The position numbers were made by a program, and so were the translations under genes. Source: Hansfordia pulvinata (lineage: Eukaryota > Ascomycota > Sordariomycetes > Xylariales). From it: 64,000 nucleotides of DNA. The notes beneath the pieces are model-generated. The model did no database searches. It worked only from the letters and a program-made list of their open reading frames with translations, and was not told the origin of the DNA. Shown here in pieces: positions 46,476 to 57,986 of this stretch. Numbering within the stretch: position 1 is the stretch's first letter; each line of letters opens with the position of its first letter. Location of the stretch: the NCBI GenBank assembly GCA_006538405.1, contig BJKQ01000003.1:2294001-2358000 (forward strand). The letters run 5' to 3'.

Positions 46476-48274
46476 ATGGACAGAAACGGCGGCGCAGCGG
46501 TCAACGCGACCGTGCAAGGACTCATGGACAAGGCGCAGAGCAGCCTGCCGGGCCTGTTGACGCCGAGCGGGATCGCTGCCCAGGCTGTCTGCCTGCTGCT
46601 CGTCACGCTCGTGTGGCGGCGCTTCCTGAGCCCGATCGCAGACATCCCGGGGCCAGGATGGGCCGCCATCACCCGCCTGTGGCATATGAAGGAGATCGCG
46701 GCGGGACACCAGAACAGGACCATGTCAGATCTCCATGACAAGCATGGTAAGCCGCACCCAAAGAGAAGAAAAGGGAGCTTCGCGCATCCGAGTGGCAACT
46801 GACATGGACAGGTTACTTTGTTCGAATCGCCCCCAATGAAGTCAGCACGACGCACCCGGAGGCTATCAAAAAGCTTATACTCACCCCGCAGCGCAAGGTA
46901 AGATAGATCCAGTCACCGTAGCAGTCCCACAGAGTTGCTCAACATGTCGCAGGGTCACTGGTACAAGATGATGAGGTTTCCCGACTGGCGTTTCCGCACG
47001 CCCATGTCCGAGCTGGACCCCAAGGCCAAGGTCGAGCTTTCAAGGCAGCTCGCGTCGGCCTATGCCATGAGCAACGTGATCAAATCGGAGGAGCAGGTGT
47101 CCGGGCTGATCGGCAAACTCCTGGGCTGGATGGACAAGCACGCCGAGTCTGAAGAGCCCATGGACCTGGCCAACTTCTTCACTTACACGGCTTTCGACGT
47201 GGTCGGCGAGATGGTCTTCTCCAAGCCATTTGGGTTTCTGGACAAGGGCGTGGACATTGACAACTGCATCTCGCAGACCCTCGGGTTCGAGGCATACATC
47301 TCCGTGGCTGGCTTCATGCAGTGGCTCCACAACCTGCTTCTCGCCAACCCCTTCGTCACCTGGCTTGACATAATGCCTACCAATTACCTTGCAAAGACAT
47401 CAAACACTGCCCTGGAACAGCGCAAGGCCAACCAGGATGCTCGCTTCGATTTCGTGGCCCACTGGCTCAAATCTCACGCCGAAAACCCCAAGAAACTGGC
47501 ATACCGCGAGGTTCAGTCAGCCGTCATGGCCAATGTAGGGTGAGTCCAACCCCAGGTGCCCCTGGATACTCTGCGAACAGTCAGCTCACTGCGTCCCACT
47601 ACAGAGCGGGCTCCGACACCGTGTCGTGCGTGCTTCAGTCTTTCATTTACCACATGATCCGGCACCCGAATGCTTGGCAACGGGTGCGACAGGAGATTGA
47701 TCAAGTGCGCGCTGAGCATGGCCTCTGCAACGACGCAATCATCTCCTACGCGGACACGCAGCAGTTGCCTTTCTTCCATGCCTGCGTCAAGGAGACCTTG
47801 CGAATCTTCCATCCCGTGACTATGGGCACGCCGCGAGTTGTCCCGAAAGGTGGCGTTGTCATAGGCGGGCGTTGGTTCCCTGCGGGCACGACCGTATCGT
47901 TCAACACTTACTGTGCCAACTTGTCGGAAGATGTGTGGGGGTCCGACGCAAAGACTTTCAACCCGGATCGGTGGATGACGGAAAGCACAGCCTCGCTTGA
48001 CAAGGCCTTCTTGCCGGTAAGTCTCGTCTTAATCAAATACGTCTTCTGGAGTGCTTTCTTTACGCTCTCGCTGACCTTTGGACAGTATTCTGGAGGGATC
48101 GGATCCTGCGTGGGTCAGCATCTCGCCCGCGTTGAGCTCAACAAGATCCTCACCACGATCGTGAGAGACTACGATATCAAGCAGGTCGACCCGGCTCAAA
48201 GTTGGGCCTATCACTCCTACTTCACCACCGTCCCTGGTGATTGGCCCGTGTACATTGAGAAACGGAAGCCGTAA
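46476..48274 (+). CDS. Cytochrome P450 monooxygenase
   Basis: Haem-thiolate monooxygenase, probably anchored in the endoplasmic reticulum. Five exons: 46476-46746, 46812-46897, 46953-47539, 47605-48016 and 48086-48274; introns 55-69 bases; 514 residues, frame intact. An N-terminal membrane anchor (AAQAVCLLLVTLVW) precedes the proline hinge DIPGPGW. YFVRIAPNEVSTTHPEAI, the I-helix oxygen-binding motif GAGSDT, the K-helix E378-x-x-R381, FNPDRW and the haem ligand loop YSGGIGSCVGQ with C460 are present. The overall pattern resembles the pisatin-demethylase/benzoate-hydroxylase-like fungal P450s, substrate unknown. The haem loop deviates from FxxGxRxCxG: Tyr replaces Phe and Gly replaces Arg. Intron 4 (69 bases, free of stops) lies just before this loop. 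No other secondary-metabolism gene is adjacent; the next gene is a convergent aminopeptidase 257 bases away. Confidence 0.93.
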
Positions 48275-48531
48275 ATGTGGTACTACAGGCAAGGAGGCTG
48301 GAATATGACCCGGATCAACCCTGTTGAAGAGCTCTGCAGTATACCTTGTTTATAATCCGGCAGTGAGGAGAACTTCAGTAGACATTGTTGGAGAGAGGCG
48401 ACCAACCAATCCGAGACCAGCCAAGCGTTGATAGAGCGATGGTGATATTGGACGCATGTTCTGGAGACTAAGTAATGATATTATGGCATGGAAGTAGTAG
48501 AGCGAGGAACCTCCAGTGACTTGAATCTGGC

Positions 48532-50583
48532 TTATCTCAAACCGAGATCTTTTTCTAGCTGACCCCTGGTCGTCGAGGGGTAGAAGTCTCTGTTCTTCTG
48601 GAAAGTGTCCAGTGCCAGCTGCCGGTCTACTTCGTTGAGCTTCCGGTATAGAGGCCTGACAAACTTCATTCTCCCGACGGAGCCAACAAGCTCGACAACC
48701 CCGGGAAGTTCAGCGCGATCGCGGGCGTCAAGGGCAATGACGTAGTAGGCCGATTTAACCTCCACATTGTTTGAGGAGCTGATGTTATAGGTGCTTCCGA
48801 GCAGATGCGACCGCTCGCTGTCGAGCTTCGGCGAGAACTTCTGGATCTCCTGAAGAAAGACGATCATCTGGTTGGCAGAGAAGGACTCAATGTCCTTCGA
48901 GCTGGGCGCATAAGACTGAGAAGTGTCAGATAGACGCTGGCGAATCGGCGACTGAGGGCTACTTACTGGGTCCTCCCATTTCTTAGCCAGCTTCATACAC
49001 TCATCTACGTAGGCAGTGTTGAAGTCAGGCTTCGGCGGCAAACCGGGGCTGTAGAATCGTTCTTCCCAGGGAATCTGGGCCAGCTTCTCTTTGATTTCGG
49101 CATTGCCGTAGTCATTGAAGAAGTCCAAAAATGTCTTCTTGAACTCAAACGAGTCAAGAGACTTGCGGGCCCAGGTCTTGAAGTAGTGAGGGATGAATTT
49201 GTCAAAGTGTTGACGCCCTACGAGCCGTTCCAGGTAGTACAGGAAGTGGAAACCTTTTTCGTAGGGCACGGTGCTGAAGGCATCCTCTGGGTCGACACCT
49301 TTGTGGCTGATGATGAGTTTCGTGAACTCATGGTCAGCCCGAACTGGGCGATGGTGTCCTCTGAAGGCTGTCAGCCAGGCCCGGCAATGTTACGCAGTTG
49401 TATCAGTCGACCTACCGAGGCTCTTCCAGCCAATGATGGCCGAGAAGTCGAACTGTGGCTCTCCGTGGATTGCCGCACCAATGCGACGCTCCAGGTACGT
49501 CGTCCAACCTTCGTTGAGCCAGCTGCGTCAAAGTCAGGCACGAGCAAGGCAAGCTGGAATTCAACGGCGACTTACAAATGTTCCCAGCTGCAACTGGTCA
49601 CCAGGTTGCCGCTCCAGCTGTGCGACAGCTCGTGAGCAATCACGTCTACGTTCTGCCGGTCACCGCTGATGATGGTGGGGGTGGCAAAGGTGAAGATGGG
49701 GTTTTCCATTCCTGCATTTGTCAGTCTGCTTCGCCGCAAGTGCTCAGGGATCTGGTTCTCTCACCTCCATAAGCGAAGCTGGGGGGGAGGACGAGGACAT
49801 TGTACTCGCCCCACTGATAGTCAAAGATCAGCTTTTCGGCTATATCAATGAACTTGTCCATGTCGTCTTCCAGCTCCCATTTCGCGGCAGCAAGGGCCTC
49901 AGGACCGGTGGCAACGACGGATTTTTTGCCAATGGGAGCTGTATCAATGTCTCCAGAAGCAAGAGCGAAGAGGTATGAAGGAATTGGAACCTTCTGCTCG
50001 AGGCGATAGAGCTTATTGGCGGTTCCAGACAGGTCCGAGGAGACGGGGACGCCACTGGCAATAACGGGCAGGGGCGAGGTAATGTTGAAGGTATAGGTCG
50101 ACTTGGAGTCGGGGGTGTCCTGGCAGGGAATGATGGAGCGGGCGAGGATGGCCTGGCACTGGGAGTAGACGTAGGGATGCTTCTTGTTGCCGGTCTGGGC
50201 AGGGGCCATCCACTGGAGGCCGGCGCAGTCCTTGGTCGTGGCGACGGCTATGTTGAGCCTGACAGTGTCGCCGCGAGGAGCGCCGGCGGGCAGGTCGATG
50301 TTGAGGGGCCAGCCGTATGGGTCGACGCGCTCGCCGAGAGCCCATTGAGGCTGGGCGTCGCTAGCCGGGGCGCCGGGCCCCGGAACGAGCTTGACGGAGG
50401 AGACATGGAGATGGTTTGTATCGAGAACGATGGTGCGGGAGGCGGCGTCGGTCAGGGATTCGAGCTCGAGAAGGACGGAGCCCTCGAGGCGCTGGGCGTC
50501 GAAGTTGACTGTGAAGTCGACAGTGGTGTGGCGGTGCGCCACTGATGGTAGTTGGACAAGGTATTGGGGTCGCGGGGAGCCAT
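48532..50583 (-). CDS. LAP2: Leukotriene A4 hydrolase-type aminopeptidase, two frame breaks
   Basis: M1-family zinc aminopeptidase with epoxide-hydrolase-type architecture (yeast Lap2, human LTA4H). Five exons: 50583-49765, 49711-49576, 49522-49416, 49360-48967 and 48915-48532; introns of 53, 53, 55 and 51 bases. Zinc ligands H300, H304 and E323 (HELSH and WLNEGW, with the exact 18-residue spacing) and catalytic E301 are present; MENPIFTF is the substrate-binding GMEN motif with a glycine split over an intron. The C-terminal helical domain ends at 48532. Two frame breaks: near 50530-50532, between NYHQWRT and [10 protein letters not shown], and near 49336-49346, between EDTIAQFG and DHEFTKLII. 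One missing base at each (a C and a G on the coding strand) restores 1842 bases, 613 residues, the family length. Start ATG 50583 ([12 protein letters not shown]) is family-like. Confidence 0.94.
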
Positions 50584-53500
50584 GTTGAGGGCGCGGGATG
50601 AGAAGCGGCGTCGGGGCAGCAGCGTCGGAGGGCCGGTTGGCGGATGAGAGGAGGTGGGGGAGAATGCCGGGCTGCGGAGGGTGATGTGTAGGCTCCTCGA
50701 CGGCGCCGAAGCTCGGGTGAACCGGGCAGCCCGCGCATCTTGTCGAGGTCGCGGGGCGGGCAGATGCAGATAGGAACCGTTGGATACGGAAAGCTGGAGG
50801 TAAGTGGCGCGTGGTACCTGAGGGAGGTATCTATCTACGTGTACCTTGGATTCTTCCCTGCATCGTTGATGTGTACCGCGAGGCAACTGCGAGGGAGGCT
50901 GCTTGTCGGAAGCAGGTGCGAGGCGGGTCAGCTACCACGCGTCAGGGCAGGAGGGCGATAGTGCGTGCATGCAGGTGCAGGTGCAGGTGCAGTTGGTAGA
51001 GTTGGACGGAGAGCAGGGGCGATTCCGTGCAGCTCCAATCTGGTTCTCCACCGTCTTGGGGCCTACCACGCCCACGGACAGCTCCAGGTAGCTGGGTTAC
51101 GGTGCTGGGTGTGTCCAGACGCCGGACCGCATGACGTTCCGCTACATACAAGCTCCGTTCAATGCGTCAACGAACGTCGACAACTCGTACCAGGATGCCC
51201 CACCAGAGCTGCTCAGTCGTGGGAGTACCGCAAGTGGAAGGAATCACCTGCCTGATTCGTCCACTTCCTTCCGTCTCACCCCACTGGCGTCGACACGGTG
51301 CCTCATCTTGTCGGGCTTGTTTGTACATGGAGAAGGCAGGAGAAGTTCAATGTTGGGCCCAGTGGATGGATCCCTGAAGCAGGTACCCAGTAACTACCTA
51401 CCTACCTCCGTACATACTGAGGAGCTGTCCCCGTGCAACTGCTCCCACCACGGGTATGGGCCCAAGCTGACAGCAAATTACCTGCCACCACGCCACTTCC
51501 AATCTACATCTGCTCGCCTTTCCCTAGCATCACCAACGTTCAGCTTTGACAATGTCAGTCTTCTCGCGCGGAGTGTTCTTCCGACGACGCCCATCCCAGC
51601 CCATTGCGCCGTGGGCAACCAACGACATCCATCTTGCCGCTGCTACTACTAATACGGCCGACCGCCTGATACAGCCATGCCCCTGCTGGCAGACATCCCA
51701 ACACCGGCTCACCTCACCCCTGACCTTCGCCACCACCTCGTATCATATGCCGGTCTGGCTTCTGGATCTCGGATCTTTTCGCCCCGGGACCCATGGAAAG
51801 TGGGATGGGCCATCTCGCCAGCGACGCCGAGTGCTTGGCCGTCCCCAAGCGATTGCCCGCCCCGACATGCAGGACACACGCCGCCCCCACCTCGCTTGGT
51901 CACATCGCGCCTCTTGGCCAAGACTGGATTCCTTCGCAACAAGTCTTGTAGCACAAGGCCTGCGTTTCGAATCCCTCTTCGGATCTTGTAGCTCCGCTGG
52001 ATATCACGCCAGGACACTTGCTCAGCCAGACATTCGGCTTCAACACCACCTGTATCAGCCATGTGGGGGCGGGGGTAGCTGAAGATCGTCGAGGTGAGAC
52101 TGATAAGCCGGCCAACAACGCTCCGGCCGATCGTCGATCAGTCTCGTACGTATATCGGCTGTTGGACATATTGCCGAAGCTCCTTCAGACGACTCCTGTC
52201 CATGATTCACGAGGGCATGCTAGACGAGTCCATCTCCGCTGTAAGTCTCCCTGCTCGCCGCCACCTCACTATCGCGACTTCTTGACTGATACTCCTCGAA
52301 CAGGCGCGAAGCATTAAAGCCGTCTCTAGATTGGTAAGACTGGCTGTGCCCCGATTCTTCTCCTGCTGATGGGCGACCTGTAATTCTGCCCAACCCAGAC
52401 TCCAGGCTGCTTCCTATGCCATGGCGGTCCTGGGAGCCCAAGTGTATGTGGGCTCGGTTCCGCTTCATCCATGCACAGGCTGGGGCTTGTCGTGTTGTGG
52501 CCCTGGTTGGCAAATATTCGAATACACGGTACACCAGGTGGCAGACAATCAAAACCTAGGCGTGCCAGGGTAAGAAGGCCTCCCCCACCCATTCAGCCCA
52601 TTCCTCCGATAATGGCTCATAGTTGAACGACTGTACATTGACGGCTGCTATCCATAAATCAAGATCACGACGGTTTAGATGTATAACAAGATCAGTCAAG
52701 CCATGCCCGTCGTCTCGCCTGCGTTGCCTCTAGATTTCCATGAGTTGCCGCGGATAGGAAACGGATCTGGATCCTACAGGACCTCACAGGCTTTCATTGC
52801 TGCGCACCAGACGATCGGAGCCTTGAGTCCTGCGATATCGCAGAGTTTTCGACAAAGCAGGGTGGCTGAAAAAGCGCCGGCTCAGGGGTGCCGTCTTGCG
52901 GGAGGATTGCCAGCAATCACATTCGGCGGCCAAGCGAGACACCGCAAGAAACCCCGGCTGAGGGCCAAGGTCTCGTGGCCCTGGGCGCGATCATTCTGCC
53001 ATCTTGTCTTGTTGGTGTGCTGCGGTCCGCTAGATCAGATGCGTGGAGACCTGTGACTGTCGCAGCTCGGTACACGAGGCCTGGAGGCCGATGCGTCTTT
53101 TGAGGTAACGTCGATCCTCTTACTGCTTCATACACGGCTGGTCAATCATATCACAGAGAGTGCAGAATAGCCTGGAGGCCCTTGTGCATACCCATCGGCT
53201 GCACATCCCGGAACCGTGGCAATATTTGGCTGTATTATGATGTCGGTGCGCAAGCTATCTCGGCAGCATGGCCTCTTTTGGCTCATGTCGATACAGTGAC
53301 CTGGAATTTAAGTGACACTACTCGAGTGTGATGGCCTAAGCGACTTGTAAGAAGGACTGCTCTCGCAATAGGCAAGATACTGGTCAGTTCACCCATTCTT
53401 ACTGATCCCGGCCTGCAAACATATCTCGCGACAGGAACCAGGGAACCCGGCAAGTCGCGATCGGTTCCGAAAGTCTCCAGGACACGACTCTTTATGGGCC

Positions 53501-55546
53501 GCAAGAGACGTCGCCGAGTCACATAACAGAACCATGCACAAACCCAGCTTCGGTATCGTCGGCTCAAGTCATCCAAAGGATTGAAGACTGCGGCACAGAG
53601 CACGAGCACAGAAGGCTATTCATAGATTTTGCGGGTAACCACGACTCAGAAAGAGCGTGTAGCCAGAATGAGGAGCATTCTAGACGTTTCATACTCCTCG
53701 CTTCGATTGCACAAGGCTACCCACGTGCCCGCCAACTGACATGGGCCTGCAGGTCTCGCGAACCCCCCCCCCCTCTCAGAATGATTTGTTGACCTCTCAA
53801 TCTGAATTGGCCCCTCTCTGTTGCCGGTCGTAAGGGCTCATTGCCTTAAAATCACAATAGAAAATTCGAGCCTCTTAATGCAAGAGCATATGGTCATGCA
53901 GAGCTCACGGGCATACCAACGAACGTGCAGCGAGCCTGCCTCACAGCCCAACACCCATACGGCCCCGCGGCCGACAGCTTCCGGAAAGACGGACGCCTGA
54001 TCCAAGAACTCGCTCTGCTGAATGCGACGATGGCGACGATGCTACAAAGCCCTCTTTTGGTGGTTGCTGGTGATGCTGCTCGACTCCTGCGCCTTTGACA
54101 AGGGTGTTGAAACCTCCTCCCTGCACCCAAACCAGGGCAAGGGGGAGGTAGCACTGAGTTTATGTGCACAGCTCCGCTGTCACGTACAGACTCGTGTTTG
54201 TGATAGCACTCATTCTTGAGATGGTCATCGCGAGAAAGCTATACGTCATATGAAGTCTCCTCTGGGCTGTAAGAGATGCATCAGACGAAGCTCACGGGAA
54301 CGCGGCAATGCATGGCGGCTGGGAAGCTCGTTCCTTCCACATGCGTTGCTGATCATTCAACGTTGATGAGGTCGGCTCTTGTCGTGCAGGGGAAGCATTC
54401 CTCCATCAACCTTCATCATGTAAGTGAGGGAGGCCTTATCCACCCATACTGGCGATGCCCTTGAATCTCTACAATTGATATGCGCAGAGACTCGGATTTG
54501 GTTCGCCAGAAGATGCTACTCGTAAAACACCTCCGCCAAAACCTTGCGCCATCGCGTGCACACCACACCCATGCTGCCAGCCATAAGGTAACGACTACCT
54601 GCGACAACCATCTGGACCGAGCCCCAAACGTAGGGCCCAGGCCCTTCAAGATAGTGGCTGGGTCAGCACGGGCGCAAGCTGGCCTGGTGGGTAATCCGGA
54701 GCCTCGAGACCAAGCATAAGCACGAGCGAGCTGCTTCCGTATAGTTCGAGAGCAAGGCGTTGAGATTTGGGGACAGTTGCATTCGCTTGAGGTTGCACTC
54801 GTCACAACCCCGCCGGAACTAGTCGGTTTCACTTCCTCATCCACCGTCGTGATAGTCGACGACGACCCCTGTGCCAGACCCCTGCGTGCCCATGCGACCG
54901 CTGCCCAGGGTCCCGGACCGGGGCCTCACGCTCTTTTAAGAGCTTCAGGTGCAGAACGGGATCCAGAGACATGGAGAGGCACGCCGGTTCGAGCCCGGGC
55001 GCATCACATGTGCGGAGAATGGGGGTGGCCCGCAGCGCCCATGCTGCTGCATGCGTCCAGGAAAAGAACATGATGTGCCCCATTGCACAAGTCTCACCAC
55101 GCGAGGCCCTGGGCGAAAAAATCCGCCAGGGACTATAGCATTCCCCTTTCCGTTGCCCAGACCGTGTCCAACCAAGCTGTGGCTGCCGTCTGACCAATCC
55201 CCGATTCTGGTGTCTACTGGTAGCCGTATGAAAGCGCGGGGTGTGGCCAAGCTCACTGCAAGACAGACGTAAGGTTCCATTTCGGCCGTCAGTGTCCATC
55301 CTGGCCTTAAGTGTTGGAGACACCCCCATTCCCAAAGAAACTGCTATTCGAAAAACGCAGACGTCTCAGGTTCTTTGCTACTCTCCGCCCAGTTGCTTCG
55401 ATGGCTCACATAGTTGACTGTTTGATCGACATCGATGCTGGCAGGGGTGCACAAAGAGGCTATATAGCAAAGCTCTTCCCCTCACAAAGCGCCGTCGAGC
55501 CGGTAGGAGCATCTCCTCTCCCCAAAACTCATAACACGGCGGCCTA
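50584..55546. other. Largely gene-free region, one doubtful spliced locus
   Basis: Five kilobases between the divergent aminopeptidase and Uds1 genes. Apart from the doubtful locus at 51.5-52.4 kb described separately, I see no recognisable protein. An open frame of 125 codons at 52679-53056 begins with ATG but has no known domain. A C run occurs at about 53766. Confidence 0.5.
51540..52345 (+). other. Possible unidentified spliced gene or gene remnant
   Basis: The plus strand shows a good intron: GTAAGT donor at 52241, TTGACTGAT branch region and a GAACAG acceptor near 52303, joining helical-looking residues LLSMIHEGMLDESISA to ARSIKAVSRL. Upstream open frames from ATG 51677 (MPLLADIPTPAHLTPDLRHH) could supply earlier exons but I could not build a continuous chain, and I do not recognise the protein. 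It may be a lineage-specific gene, a decayed gene or coincidence. Confidence 0.2.
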
Positions 55547-57986
55547 ATGGATATTACTTCGCAGCTCTCCATGTCTGGCTTGTGGGCAAAGGCCAAAGCA
55601 ACGGCCATGCTTCCCGCGCTCCCCGCAACCGCGAAGCAGCTCGAGACTCAAGGCAGCGCCCAGCTGCCGCCAAAACAGAAGACCTCATGGCTGGAAGACC
55701 ACGACGAAGGTTTGGACCGACCACATGGCTCAGCCAGAAGCAGTCACAAGGGGCGTTCAGCCTCCGAGTCACGCTTAGAAAAGCCACCCTCGAGCAGAAG
55801 ACGCAATGTAAACCAACTTGAGATAGACGCCATGGCCACTGTACAGGAAGCGTCCATGGACTCGCGTATGCCCGACCTGATGCCCCTCTTCTTGTCTCAG
55901 CATACCAGACCGATTCCAGCTGACCTAGACTAGCCACAATTCCTGGGAGACCTGCTCTGCACGCCAGGTCTGCGAGCTCGCCAGCAACTCACAACCACCA
56001 CACAAGAACTGAAGAGCCTGCAAAGAGCAGGGCGCCAGACACTGGCGGCATGTCGTGGAAGGTGACACTGCCGTCTTCCCGACTCGCCAGGTCCAGCAAG
56101 GCCGGGATCACGCCCAAAGATCTGGCGCCTCTTGTGATACCTGCCCAGCAAGCAAAGCCGCCGCGCATGGCCAGCCGAAGCTCTCATGCAATGTTCCAGG
56201 CCCGAGACTCCAGTCACGACTCGGCATCTGGCGCGTCCAGGATGCCGGCGCCCGGGGATGTGTCTGCTGCCTCCAGTACGGCCGCGTCAGACGAGTGGTC
56301 AGTTGTGACTCCTTTGTCGGCCGCCGGTGCGTCTGCGTCCACGTCGACGACTTTTTTCACCCCGCAGTCAGCACCGTTCGAGAGACAAGAAGCCCCCGAG
56401 CCATGGGGTAGACTACCCGCGGCAAAGAGCACGGCTCAGCAGTCACGAGAAGCCAACTACGCGCCAATATCCTCCATGGAAGTCAGCCTGCCCCCCCGAA
56501 GTGCCTCGGCCATGTCATCGTACGGCCGGAGCGATGCGGCTATCTCGCACAAACGGGGCATGTCCGACTCGGCGAGCATCATGAGCCGCGGCCGGCCCCG
56601 GAAGCCCAGCACGGGGGCTGTGCTCGGTGGCCACCATAATGGTCGACACAACAATAAGGAGACGAAGGAGCCCAGCCGCGCCGAGAAGTTGGCCTTCGAA
56701 ACGCTGCCTCATGGTTGCAGGCCGGCTGATGCCGCCGACAACTTTGACCGGTGCGAGTTCAATTATCTGCAGAAACAGGCTTTGGGGCAAGTCCACCGAT
56801 TCGAAGTCCTCCGAAAGGAGGACGTCGAGGCCCTTTCCAAAGTGAGTCGGCAGTCTACACACCACCCATGCCGTGGCAACATAACCCCCGCACATATATT
56901 CAATCCCGTTTACCTGGCACGCCTTCATCTGACAAAACCGCTTTCGCCTCTCTCTTGTAGGAACTCCATCAGCTGGATGAACGGACCGAATACTTGCGGT
57001 GCACCTACTCGTCGCTGCGCGCCGGCCGGCGCAACTTGCACAACCGCATCTGCCAGTACCTGCGGTCTCCACGCGAGGCCAAATTCAGCCACGCCTCTAT
57101 GCTCAAGCAGGAGGAAGCCCTCGCCGATCTCGACGCGTCCATCGACGACTGGGTCGTCAAGCTCGAGGTCGCCGAAAACCGTCGCACCCGCATCCGCCAG
57201 AAGCTGCTTGAGCACGTTGCGGCTGCCGCCACTTTATCAAGCCACTACATGGAGACGGACACGACGACCCGAGGCAACGACAGCACTGCAAACGCTTCCC
57301 TTCCCTCTTCCTCTTCTTCTGTTTATTCTTCGACGAACTCGCCCCCCACGCGATCACCTTCACGCGGCGGCGGCGCCGACAGCAGCAGCCACGCCAATGG
57401 TGGCAGCACTGCACTGTCTCGTGCCGAGACGAAGGCGGGCTCAGCTTCAACCCTGACTGAAGAGCCCCTGTCGTCGACGTTTATGATGCAGCAGCGGACC
57501 AAAGCCAGAGTTCCGTCGGCCATCGCCGAGCTTCCCGGGGAGGAAGGAGAGGGCGAAGCGGCGGCAGCCCCTGTAGAGCAGCCACATCAGCACCAGCAAC
57601 CCCGCACAAGCACCACCTCGCGCCAGTCCGCTCTCGAGCGCCTGGAGAGCATCCAGGTCTACGCCGACAGCGAGATCTACACGCTGCTTGCCGATGTGGA
57701 GAGCGAGCTGGGCAGGCTCAAGGTGGCATCCCCCACGACCACCGCTGGGCTCTCGCCTTTGCGCGACCCGCGAGACACAGGAGACGAGGACAGACCAAGG
57801 GTCCACCACTGGAACAAGAGCCAGGACTCACTCGTTGGGGCCAACACTCCGGCAGCCCTCGAGAGGACCGCCTCGATTGTCCCGTCCCGGGCGGCGCCGC
57901 CACCGCCGCGGGCCTGTAGGGATTCATCGATCTTCCTGCCCACTGCCGTCTTCCGACCGGAAGAGCAACCCATGACTTTCATTTAA
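55547..57986 (+). CDS. Uds1 (up-regulated during septation) family protein
   Basis: Member of the fungal Uds1 family, linked to septation in fission yeast; biochemical role unknown. The certain part runs from ATG 56050 through exon 1 to 56841, then exon 2 56961-57986 after a 119-base intron (GTGAGT donor, CTTGTAG acceptor). The Uds1 domain (AEKLAFETLPHGCRPADAAD to RTRIRQKLLEHVA) starts near 56680 and spans the intron; it is predicted helical and probably coiled-coil. Ser-rich disordered sequence flanks it, and a helix QSALERLESIQVYADSEIYT lies near the end. A second open frame, 55547-55933, abuts upstream in another frame, and the 56050 frame is open back to about 55923 with similar Ser/Pro composition. 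One missing C near 55923 would join them as one 773-residue protein; the alternative start is 56050. Confidence is high for the family, moderate for the N-terminus. Confidence 0.82.

Noticed and set aside
46476..50583. P450 plus neighbours as a secondary-metabolite cluster
   Set aside because: No backbone synthase, transporter or cluster regulator is present; the neighbours are an aminopeptidase and a rhodopsin-domain gene.
53283..54844. Minus-strand frames at 53283-53609 and 54416-54844 as genes
   Set aside because: Both begin with GTG, have no recognisable domains and no supporting splice signals.
54975..55000. Possible tRNA T-arm (GGTTCGAGCC) near 54986
   Set aside because: The T stem pairs only four of five bases and no matching acceptor stem or A box was found upstream.
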